64,000 nucleotides of DNA from NCBI RefSeq assembly GCF_050436995.1, contig NC_134754.1:2659001-2723000 (forward strand). Reading direction: 5' to 3'. This stretch comes from Anticarsia gemmatalis. Its lineage: Eukaryota; Arthropoda; Insecta; Lepidoptera; Erebidae. The notes under the pieces are model-generated. The model was not told the DNA's origin, did not search any database, and worked only from the letters and a program-made list of their open reading frames with translations. Below, in pieces: positions 46,450 to 55,480 of this stretch. The position numbers and the translations under genes are program-made. Numbering within the stretch: the first letter of the stretch is position 1; the number at the start of each line of letters is the position of its first letter.

Positions 46450-49400
46450 TTAATTTATCATATTTACAGAAAAAACATAACTAAAAAACTTAAAAATTTT
46501 AATAGCCTTTTCAGAAAATGGATCACTTAAAATAACATTTATACTACCGTTATGACAAAAAAAATCCTGCAATTGCAACTGTGCTCTAATATTATTATAT
46601 AAACTGCATTCTATTAAAATATGCAACAAATCATCAATTTTCGAGCATGTATTACATATCGGCGACGATTTAACACCCACCAAATTTAAAAATTTGCCGC
46701 AGGGCACATGACCGGAACGAACCCTGAATGCCGCCACTATCTGATCCCTCGACAGGCCTGACTCATCACACCAAGGGGCCCGAGACAGCGCTGGCTGCAT
46801 GGTCCGGTACCAGAGACCTTTGGTTGACATTGTGGACTCAAAATGTTGCTTCCATATGTCGAAGCAACTAGATTTCATGAAAGAAATCAGTTCTGAAGGG
46901 TAGGGCTTGCTGCCGAAAGGTATACCATCCGATGCAGCTCGACCAGCAAGCCCATCCACAATGTCATTCCCTGAAATCCCTACATGAGAAGGAATCCATT
47001 GAAGTTTGATATTAATTCCTTTCGATTGTAATAAATGAATCGACTCTAGTGCCGCATAAGCTATCGGCATGCCTCGGACACCCGTGACACAACGGGCCAA
47101 ATGTTGGAGAGCACTTCTTGAATCCGACAAAATGACCACATCTTTGACCTCTATAGACTCTACATAAGAAAGGGCTTCAGTAATGGCTGTCAACTCTGCT
47201 CTCATAACACAAGCACCATCGCATAAATTTAAAATAGTTTTGTAATCATTTTGGGGGTCAAAAAATGCTGCTCCAACACCAGTAGTATCCTTGGACCCGT
47301 CAGTAAATATCAAATAAAAATCTTTATAATCAGAATTCAACATTGTCATTACAATAGACTTTAAATTTTGTACACTACACTTACGTTTTGGAATATCAAA
47401 ATGTTCAATCTTAGAATGAATACAGTGTTTAATATTAACAGACGATATCCAAGTATCAAGACTAAACATTTCTAAACTGCTACTCTTATGAACGACCATA
47501 TCTTTATATTTATTGTATACATCAACTAAAATAGGTATTTTCTTATTCTGCCAGAAATGATTACTACCTAAAGTTGATAGCTTCTCAAGCAAGTCCACTG
47601 TTTGGTTATTGGCGAAAGAGACTATTCTCAACCAATACCTACAAGCCAGCCACTGTCTCCTCACAAACAATGGCGGCACACAGAGCTCGTTCTCCATTAC
47701 ACAAATAGGAGTAGTACGAATAAATCCGCCACATGCACGTAAAGCTCGATTTTGCAAAACATCTAATCTATTTAAATGAATATTAGCACTATTGCCATAC
47801 AAAAAACTGGCATAATCAATCCTACTTCTTACAAGGGAAATGTACAACCTACGCAGATGTTTAGGATGAACACCCCACGAACTACTACCTAAAACCTTAA
47901 AAATATTAAGGTATTTGTAAACCTTCTCACAAGTTTCATTTATATGCGCACCCCATCTTAAAGATGCATCCAACCACAAACCTAAATACTTAATTTTATC
48001 GACAACTTTAATATGTGAGCCATTAATACTAATCTGAACATTTTCTCTAATCTTAGAACGACTAAATACGCAAGCATACGATTTAGATTCAGACAAATAA
48101 AGGCCAACACTCCCTAAACTATTTTGGAGAACACTTAAAGCAGAATTTAAAGTAGACAATGCTGGGCTTAAGTTATGTCTATTGGCAGACGTAAATAACA
48201 CAAAATCATCAGCATATTGTGAAATAGAAACATCAGTTATTAATTTGCAAATATCCATAGTAGCAATATTAAAAAGTAAAGGTGAGAGAGGGTCGCCTTG
48301 AGCTAATCCTATACTCGCCCGCCTAACTGTAACTTCATTATCATAACTCACAACCTGAAGATTTCGAGAATTTAGAAAGCTCCATAAATACTTGCAAATT
48401 AACCCACCTATACCAATTTTTCTTAATATAAAAATTAAACAATTAATATTTACATTATTATACGCATTACAAATATCAACAAAACAAGCAACTGTTGCCC
48501 TATTACTAGAAAAACCTATTTGGACACTCGTAACTAACCTAGTAAGATTATCTAGGCAAGAATGGGACCTTCGAAAACCTATGGTAGATGGGGAAAATAA
48601 CCCTCGTTTCTCAACGTACCATTCAAGCCTTTTTAACAATAACCAGTGGAAAATCTTACATACACATGAAATCAAGGAAATCGGACGCAAAGAAGAAGGA
48701 CTATTTGGATCGCGACCTGGCTTTGGGATCGGAATCACTCTAATATTTCTCCATTGACTTGGAATTATACCTTTAGCTAATATCGAATTGTACATTTGCA
48801 GCAAAAAAACTTTACCAGAAAATGATAAATGGTACATCATAGTATATGAAATGTTATCAATACCTGGGCTTGTATCTTTATGTTTAAAACAGTTCTCTAA
48901 TTCAGCGAGAGAAAATTCTCTCTCAATGACTGAAAAATCATTCACGAACAAGGGAGATTCCTCCGAAGCCGAATCTGGGGTTAAAGATCGGAGCAAGTCA
49001 ATACTCTTCTCCTTGTCTACGCAGCGGTTGGAAAACCGTCCTCCTTTCAGCCATCTCATCTTCCTCCACATGTCTGAAGCCGAAGTTTCGTGATCAATGC
49101 TCGAACAGAAATCTCTCCAACCTTTGTTACGAGCCTTTTTAATAACGCCACGAGCTTGTTTCATTTTAGTTATGTACTCTCTGTAGTTATCAGGTGTAGG
49201 ATTACGTCTTAAATTTGAAAGTGCTAAACGCCTCGCAGCCACTGCCATCGATAATTGAGAGCTCCAATAAGGCTTGGGTACAAATTTTGTGTTAGGGTCT
49301 TGACAAGTTCTAATCCAAGGAATTGATTGCTCTGCTATATAGTTAATTTTAGACTCGAACAAATCATAAGATTCCTGGATATCATTTTTAATATTCAAAT

Positions 49401-50175
49401 CAGTGAATACAGCTTCCGATAATTCTTTGTATTTATTCCAATCCGCTTCTTTGAAATTTCGACGCTTCGACCAAATATGCGAAGAATCAAAGCCATATTT
49501 AATTTTAATGAAAATGTGATCACTTCCTAAGGATTCATTTGTAACTTGCCAAGTCAGTTTTAATGAAATATCAGTAGTAGCAAAAGTTATATCAGGTGAA
49601 GTTTCTTGAATAACTCCGTTAACTAGTTTAATTCTAGTTGGTTTACCATCATTTAAACACACATAATCACGATCAAAATATGATGAATAAATTAATTCGC
49701 CTCTAGGCTCTATTTTGTAAGACCACGCTAAATGGTGTGCATTAAAATCACCAACAATCATTGTTTCTGTATCAAATGAACGAAAGATGCAATCCCAATC
49801 ATATTGAGAGGTGGTCAAAGATGGAGGACAATAAATGGAGATAATATTTGAAAGTCCCTTAATATTTAATATTTTGACAGCCAGAACTTCTATATTGCAA
49901 TTAGGGTGGTTAAAACTTAAAGGCAAAATCTTTATGGAATTGTGCGCAATAACACATAGGCCGCCATATGAATCATTTCTATCCTTACGAAGAATGTTGT
50001 AATTGGTCATGGTAATAATTTTATTAACAGACAGCCATGTCTCGCTGATTATACAAATATGAATTTTTTCCTGACTTAATAGTAATTGCAACTCTGTGGA
50101 TTTCGGATATAAACTATTTGCATTCCACTGGAAGATGTTAAGAGTCTTGAGTTGCAAATTGAAGGAACTATCCAT
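46450..50175 (-). CDS. LINE ORF2: endonuclease, reverse transcriptase, RNase H
   Basis: The 1241-residue polyprotein nicks target DNA and copies the element RNA there. The apurinic-type endonuclease is at about 10-225: WNAN (17-20), SETW with E45, GDFN (142-145) and SDH (218-220). The reverse transcriptase is at about 430-740: motif A FVDICNAYNNV with catalytic D567, GLAQGDPLSPLLF (from 623) and YADD (654-657). RNase H is at about 950-1085: TDGS D959, AEL E994, SDSR D1018, and IPSHVGISGND with H1064 and D1074, so all catalytic positions are present. A C-terminal C-x2-C-x7-H-x4-C motif (1174-1190) is typical of this superfamily. The usual AYD of motif A reads AYN here; the first D, the catalytic one, is kept. 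ATG at 50175 overlaps the ORF1 stop by 8 nt, suggesting coupled reinitiation. The length is normal for the superfamily and there are no breaks. Confidence 0.97.
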   Translation of the reverse strand: MDSSFNLQLKTLNIFQWNANSLYPKSTELQLLLSQEKIHICIISETWLSVNKIITMTNYNILRKDRNDSYGGLCVIAHNSIKILPLSFNHPNCNIEVLAVKILNIKGLSNIISIYCPPSLTTSQYDWDCIFRSFDTETMIVGDFNAHHLAWSYKIEPRGELIYSSYFDRDYVCLNDGKPTRIKLVNGVIQETSPDITFATTDISLKLTWQVTNESLGSDHIFIKIKYGFDSSHIWSKRRNFKEADWNKYKELSEAVFTDLNIKNDIQESYDLFESKINYIAEQSIPWIRTCQDPNTKFVPKPYWSSQLSMAVAARRLALSNLRRNPTPDNYREYITKMKQARGVIKKARNKGWRDFCSSIDHETSASDMWRKMRWLKGGRFSNRCVDKEKSIDLLRSLTPDSASEESPLFVNDFSVIEREFSLAELENCFKHKDTSPGIDNISYTMMYHLSFSGKVFLLQMYNSILAKGIIPSQWRNIRVIPIPKPGRDPNSPSSLRPISLISCVCKIFHWLLLKRLEWYVEKRGLFSPSTIGFRRSHSCLDNLTRLVTSVQIGFSSNRATVACFVDICNAYNNVNINCLIFILRKIGIGGLICKYLWSFLNSRNLQVVSYDNEVTVRRASIGLAQGDPLSPLLFNIATMDICKLITDVSISQYADDFVLFTSANRHNLSPALSTLNSALSVLQNSLGSVGLYLSESKSYACVFSRSKIRENVQISINGSHIKVVDKIKYLGLWLDASLRWGAHINETCEKVYKYLNIFKVLGSSSWGVHPKHLRRLYISLVRSRIDYASFLYGNSANIHLNRLDVLQNRALRACGGFIRTTPICVMENELCVPPLFVRRQWLACRYWLRIVSFANNQTVDLLEKLSTLGSNHFWQNKKIPILVDVYNKYKDMVVHKSSSLEMFSLDTWISSVNIKHCIHSKIEHFDIPKRKCSVQNLKSIVMTMLNSDYKDFYLIFTDGSKDTTGVGAAFFDPQNDYKTILNLCDGACVMRAELTAITEALSYVESIEVKDVVILSDSRSALQHLARCVTGVRGMPIAYAALESIHLLQSKGINIKLQWIPSHVGISGNDIVDGLAGRAASDGIPFGSKPYPSELISFMKSSCFDIWKQHFESTMSTKGLWYRTMQPALSRAPWCDESGLSRDQIVAAFRVRSGHVPCGKFLNLVGVKSSPICNTCSKIDDLLHILIECSLYNNIRAQLQLQDFFCHNGSINVILSDPFSEKAIKIFKFFSYVFSVNMIN

Positions 50176-51628
50176 TATTGTTAACCATACCTAATAACTT
50201 CATCAGGAATCCAACATTACAGTTATCGAAAAAATATTTCTTTAAATGCGTAACAATAAACTCAAAAGTAAGTTTTATCTTTGCTATAAAATCCATATTC
50301 GACCTCCAAAAACCAGTGATCTTTTTAACAATTCTCTCCAAACTGAAATCTTCCTCCTCATCTTTGGTATCAGCTTTATTAGCGATATCACTTTGTTTTA
50401 AAACTCTTACTTGTTTTACGTAAACATTTTTTATAGGCTTGGAAGTTGAAGGTTTTGGTTGAATAGATTTTTTCTTACTGCTAACTGTAATTGGCAGAAT
50501 CACAGATATACCATCGTCTTCAGGGTTGTCGCCCGTCACATCCTGCCCTTTTATATGTTCTTTAACCGTAAGACCATCTTTAAGCACATCAGAATAAGAT
50601 TTCACACTACTGTTGAATTCAGCAGATTGCTCTGTAGCTCTTACCACTTGAGACTCTAAACTATTTCTTTCAACTTTCATTTTATTCACAGCTATTTTGT
50701 ATGTACAATTGAGTTCTGCCATAACACCTCTTATATTTTTCTCTTTCAAAAATACCGGACATTTACTTTTAACCATAGCCATGTGGTTACCTTTACAATT
50801 TACACATGTAAATTTAACTGTTTCGCAATTAGTGTGTTCACCACCACACTTTGGACATATCACTTTTTTCAAAGGACAGTAAAGCTTCAAATGTCCGTAT
50901 CTCCAACAGTTGGAGCACTGAGTCACTGGGAAGGTAAAAGGTTCTACTTTCAGTCTTAGGCCATATGATGATATAAACGTAGGTAAAGTGGGACCTTTAA
51001 CACATATGCGGACACTCTCACTTTTTACCCACTTTCCGTCTTTATCTCTCTTATTCAAGCGTTTTATAGAAAGAATTTCCATATCACATTTCAGAATATC
51101 CTTTAAATTTTCCTCTTCCAACTCAATATCTACATCTTTGATAAGACCGTATGATACATTTACCTCACTAGTATTTCTACATACCCATCCATTTTCCTTA
51201 AAATGTTTACATGCCAACAACTTTTCTACTGCTGCATGACTCTTTACCCGAATAAGTACTTTAAAAGGGCTTTTGTATATTACTTTTGAAATATTCGCAA
51301 CATCCTCCTTAAACAAAATTTTCGACATACTGATCTGTTTTGGTAAAATCTCTTTGGAAGTAATTGATACTTCATACGTCTCTTCGTTAATATTGTTAGG
51401 TAACTCTCCATTATTACGACTCGGATCAGCGATTTTTGTCGTAGCAGTGCGCAATTTCTTCCCCTTCTTCCCTACAGTCGTAAAATCAGATCCCAGAGAA
51501 TCATCATCGATGCTGCTACTGTCCTGCCTGGTTCTTTTATTATTATTTTTTATATCCACACAGTCAGAACCTCCATAGTCATTTACAGTGCGAACGGATC
51601 CATCCTCGTCGTCACTGGAACTCTCCAT
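50168..51628 (-). CDS. LINE ORF1: Gag-like zinc-knuckle RNA-binding protein
   Basis: The 486-residue ORF1 protein should coat the element RNA and carry it to the nucleus. The N-terminus (1-60) is acidic and serine-rich with a KKGKK basic stretch. Residues about 85-215 look like the RRM-like/PRE domain found before the knuckles in related Gag proteins. Three knuckles follow: C238-x2-C-x4-H-x4-C251, C258-x2-C-x3-H-x2-C268 and C275-x2-C-x3-H-x7-C290. The C-terminal third is lysine- and serine-rich, with an FSLERIVKKITGFW segment and a hydrophobic tail. The ATG at 51628 is the first in frame after the 5' UTR. The stop TAG lies inside ATGGATAG, which also holds the ORF2 start. Confidence 0.95.
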   Translation of the reverse strand: MESSSDDEDGSVRTVNDYGGSDCVDIKNNNKRTRQDSSSIDDDSLGSDFTTVGKKGKKLRTATTKIADPSRNNGELPNNINEETYEVSITSKEILPKQISMSKILFKEDVANISKVIYKSPFKVLIRVKSHAAVEKLLACKHFKENGWVCRNTSEVNVSYGLIKDVDIELEEENLKDILKCDMEILSIKRLNKRDKDGKWVKSESVRICVKGPTLPTFISSYGLRLKVEPFTFPVTQCSNCWRYGHLKLYCPLKKVICPKCGGEHTNCETVKFTCVNCKGNHMAMVKSKCPVFLKEKNIRGVMAELNCTYKIAVNKMKVERNSLESQVVRATEQSAEFNSSVKSYSDVLKDGLTVKEHIKGQDVTGDNPEDDGISVILPITVSSKKKSIQPKPSTSKPIKNVYVKQVRVLKQSDIANKADTKDEEEDFSLERIVKKITGFWRSNMDFIAKIKLTFEFIVTHLKKYFFDNCNVGFLMKLLGMVNNNG

Positions 51629-51901
51629 GGAGTTTTTATATCGTACTGGCCGAAAATATTAAGAAAAAACTGTCTGCTTCGACAGCTGTCAACCACAATT
51701 TATTTTAATTTCCAACCAATTTTCTTGAGAAAAAACGACAAAGACACTAATAATTTACTGATTTTAAACCGAACACTCTTTTAAAAATAATATACTCAAC
51801 ATTTGAACCGATAAACACTTCAACTTTTACCCTAAATCACAAATATATCGCGGAACAAACAGAACGCACGTTACTGCCACGACAATCTGTCAAAGAGTAT
51901 G
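51629..51901 (-). promoter_or_regulatory. LINE 5' UTR / internal promoter region
   Basis: This is 273 nt from the inferred 5' end (CATACTCTTTGACAG on minus) to the ORF1 ATG. Full-length LINEs of this kind start transcription at their own first base from downstream promoter elements. AGTAACGTG at about +27 resembles a DPE but is not a clean match. TATA-less. Confidence 0.6.
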
Positions 51902-51913
51902 AGGAAAAAGGTT
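51902..51913. repeat. Target-site duplication, LINE 5' side
   Basis: AGGAAAAAGGTT; its first 10 bases are identical to 46235-46244. It fixes the 5' boundary of the element at 51901. Confidence 0.9.
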
Positions 51914-54560
51914 ATAAATTAACATTGAAAAGGCCAAGTATCACATGGGCCATTTCGTTTTTGTTTTGCTCATAGAATTTTGACGGGAGAAGAGAAATAA
52001 AAGCATGTATTCATTATGTATGATATTGTCGAGTTTTACCTATTGTGTGGGTGTTAGATACGTTTATGTGGGATCTAGATTATTAGGGTTATTTGTTTTG
52101 TTATAATGGCGGTTACTAATTGTTCGCCGTATTCGTAAACAGTGCTTTCGTCGTACAATGTTTTCATAGAGTACATATACAGGAGTAAATTGTTTAATAA
52201 TAAATCTAGACGTTATGTTATCTATAAAAATAATGATACTATTTGGTGTCTATAATTTTGTGTTGTCAACATATTTATATGTAATTCTGAAATTCGTAAT
52301 TTTTTATACAATGCAAAAAGTTTCAAACACATTTGTAATGAACTCAGCGTCTTTCCTTCAAACAAAACAGATCGTAACTTTTCATTATAATGCAGATTCA
52401 TTACATGCTTCCATTACTACCAATGACCACTCACACTTAGCACATTTCCAATATAATTTTCGCAATCAAATTAGAAGAACTCACAGAAAACGCTCTTGGT
52501 CACAATGGAGGGTGATAAATTCCCTACAATTGCCTTCGGAATGGCTCCCCGTGACTCCCTGATATAAGTACGAGACGTGATATGCATTAATTATTTCATT
52601 TTGAAAGAATTTCTACCTAGATCCCAGTTGAAAGTGCGGTTTTTATTACCTAGTTAGATGTTAGTGCCAGAATAATTATAGCAATCAATGTGAACGAGCT
52701 TTTGGGAATATCATCGGTGACCGTTCAACGATTTTGGAGAATTTATTGCTATGTCTCTTACTTGCACTTTTTGTAAAGGTCGTATGAAGATTCGATTTAA
52801 ATTGATTATTCTGTTTTTTTATGATGAAGAGGATGATCTATTTTCATAAGTCAATTTGGTTTTTCATCACATTAAGTAAGCAATTTATATGTGTGCTAGA
52901 ATTATGCTCTATTTTCAAACCAAGGCAAGGATTATCTCGCACTAGTTTGTCGTTCAAATTGAAATAATTGCGCTTGTAGTGCACAATTAGTTTAAAAGTA
53001 TACAATTCTTAAACTTAACAAGGGTCATTAAACCTACACATTTTTCAAAAACAAAAGAATACCCTCAAACTTCACATTATTCCGTCCAACTACTTAACTC
53101 TATCGATCGATCCACCTAAAATATTCCGAGAGAGTCAACGAAGATAACTGACCATTCTATCGAAGATCATGGGATATTTATGCAGCATGATAGTGTTTAA
53201 CGAACGGTGGTACGACCACCCTCGGACATTGCAAGTCCCTATCAATATTTATCAAGTAGCCACTTCAAAAGTCTGCCAGCTAGGAAACAGTTTATGGAGC
53301 TTCGGTTGTTTTTTGTGATTGGATGGATCGATCGGTAGATGATATCGTGACTGCCTTTTTGGTAATTTGCAAGTGGATCACTCGATACCAATCTGTAGTT
53401 GATGTGTATCTATACAAAGTCTTTGTTGTCTTTCCTTCCATATTAAACAGTTATGAAATGAGACGGAGGTAACAGAGGGTGGATGATACGTTAACATTGT
53501 ATACAGAGTCATCACTGGGATGGTTAGGTTTCAATCACAGCCAGTGCAACCGCAGCGCCGAGAGGTCAAGAGAAATCACATTAAATAGGTACACTGTTTT
53601 GAGTTAAATCTCATGCTATATTATTTGACGTGCAATGCGAATGTAAAACTTAATAAGTAAAAATCATGGAAAATAATAGTTTAAATTATTCCAAAGGTTT
53701 CTATTATGCACAAAGACTGCTAATGAACGTCAACCGCAGAATACAGATTCAAATGTTATCAGAATTTTAAATTAAAAAGAAAATAAGATTTTTGACATTC
53801 ACTGTAACGTGCAACATCTTGAAAATTTTAATAAGAAAACAGCTGAGGTAACAGATTTAAATCTTTTAATTAATGTGTTTTGTTTTAAACATTTTGAGCT
53901 AGAATAAATTACTTTGCAATAAAGATATCAAGATGATATTTAAACTTTAATAAAAATATGTAATTTTCGCTAGAAAACATTGTAGAAAGTTTGTTGTAAC
54001 TCATAAATGTCAAAGGTTTTGTAAAGTTTTCTTAACAACGGTTTTAGTTATTTAAACATAGTGCCTAAGTTAATTTTGAGGCTTCACGGGTGTTGAACAT
54101 ACTAAGCTTAATGGTAATTATTCAGTTAATTTTAGTTGCGTATTTATTTTAGAATAGGTGTCAAAGGAGAATATCATGAGAAAGATCTGAGTTAGAATAA
54201 TATATGAGAGGATTTAGAGGCTTTAATTTTTTGTCCGAATAAGACAAGGGTTAATTTTTGTTGGTTGATATAAAATATAATTTAACATGCAATTTTGAAA
54301 AGAGTATAATTTACTTTTTATTATGGAATTTCTAGTTCGTATACCGAAATAAAATCTTATCATTTCTTCAGTACAGTTTGCATCTGCATATTTAATTAGT
54401 GGTTTCTGCCGTCATCTGTTCCTCTCAGCTTACTAGGGATAAATAAAATAAACAGAATGTATATATAAATTAGAAACCAGAACGATAACCATCGAAAAGT
54501 TTTGAAAACATCCCCAACATGTCGTCTTAGAAACGGATGGAGATATAACATTACTTAACG
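51914..54560. other. Mostly AT-rich sequence, no gene supported
   Basis: A 115-codon frame at 52215-52562 has no motif. The stretch 53090-53400 is GC-richer and is bounded by inverted words CTATCGATCGATCCACC (about 53100) and GGATGGATCGATCGGTAGA (about 53322). It may be regulatory or a decayed foldback element. Confidence 0.4.
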
Positions 54561-54582
54561 CGTCTCAAACGACGTCACTTTT

Positions 54583-54660
54583 AAATGAAGCGAATGTCAA
54601 TTTCAAATGAACCGAATGTCATAATCGACCACTTAACTCGAATCGTAAATGAACCGACAC
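54583..54660 (+). repeat. Irregular short direct repeats (AAATGAACCGAATGTCA)
   Basis: AAATGAAGCGAATGTCAA (54583), AAATGAACCGAATGTCAT (54605) and AAATGAACCGACAC (54647) recur, followed by CATTTGAAACCGACAT in a related form. Spacing is uneven (22 and 42 bp), so it is a motif cluster rather than a satellite. Confidence 0.6.
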
Positions 54661-55244
54661 AAATTCATTTGAAACCGACATATATCTGTCAAAATAAATG
54701 GTAATTTGAAAAATTTTGTCGGAATGTCGACTTCCTAGTCTATATTTATGGTTATGCGTTCCATTTGGTTAATTTTGGGTTGGGCTATATTAAAATAGTA
54801 TCGTATAAAACGAAACCTAAGGATTTATGTATGGTTTTATAAAGTAATTTATTAGCCAGTAATCAATATTAGTTAGCGTAATTTATTAGTTACTATCTTT
54901 CTATGCCTAATTATTGCTTTTTCATTAATATAGTATTCCTAAATACGAACATTTTATTATACTTTTATTATATTTTTTCCCTGTGGAACCTTATTATTAA
55001 CTCAACAAAAATAATAGTTCATCGTGATATACAATTAGTACAAGGATAACGTAATCCACGTATCGTGTACAGGTAATCTTGAGAGTCTCACACTTGAAAC
55101 TAGAAAAGCACGCACAAGCTTCTGTTATCCCATTACCAGTAGCCCAAATAAACATCTAATTCTTTCCTGCGCACCTCTGCATGCTTGTCCATCCCGTTCC
55201 CGCAAATGATTCCGTCTCCTTTTAGCTCGATTCGGGCTTGGAGC
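54661..55244. other. AT-rich sequence, no gene seen
   Basis: No reading frame or repeat could be supported before the CpG-rich stretch. Confidence 0.45.
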
Positions 55245-55480
55245 ACTTCACTCTGAGCTCCTAGTTTTGTCCGCGAGCTCGCGGAGTGCGGACGCGCCGC
55301 CCGTCGACCGACCTCCCACGGACACGATACAGGCGTGTTTTCACCGGGTTATTAATGAAATTTTGATGAAAACACCGTTTTAACGGCACCGTACGTCGTT
55401 ACACGAGCATAGACTGTGTCTCTAATTAAACTTTGTGTGGAATAAGGATTTGAGTGTATAATGTAACCGTTGCAAATACG
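55245..55480 (+). promoter_or_regulatory. CpG-rich promoter with likely noncoding first exon
   Basis: Between 55245 and 55330 CpG density is the highest in the window outside the coding LINE, with a perfect 16-bp palindrome TCCGCGAGCTCGCGGA (55270-55285) and GGACGCGCCGCCCGTCGACC. About 150 nt on, GCAAATACG|GTGAGTGC is a strong donor (exon end 55480). The only nearby ATG (55461) is followed directly by TAA, so the exon would be 5' UTR. The donor context resembles that at 34149 (AACG|GTGAGT), which would fit alternative first exons of one plus-strand gene, though this is speculative. Confidence 0.4.

Larger units (their letters stand above)
46245..51901 (-). mobile_element. Apparently intact non-LTR retrotransposon, I superfamily
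   Basis: The 5.66-kb element reads on the minus strand: 5' UTR, ORF1 (zinc-knuckle protein), ORF2 (endonuclease / reverse transcriptase / RNase H), 3' UTR with hairpin and AATAAA, and a 23-nt poly(A) (46245-46267). A perfect 10-bp (up to 12-bp) duplication AGGAAAAAGG flanks it, so both ends are defined and the copy is not 5'-truncated. The RNase H domain and the three ORF1 knuckles point to the I superfamily rather than the typical Jockey clade, which lacks RNase H. The exact clade (I, Nimb, Outcast, LOA) cannot be decided by eye. Open ORFs and identical duplications imply recent insertion; activity is inference. Confidence 0.95.

Noticed and set aside
48392..49093. Plus-strand open frames inside the LINE (also 50178-51578)
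   Set aside because: They are shadows of ORF1 and ORF2, which carry all recognisable motifs on the minus strand.
52215..52562. 115-codon plus-strand frame with hydrophobic start
   Set aside because: The apparent membrane segment is what AT-rich codons produce; no supporting signal.
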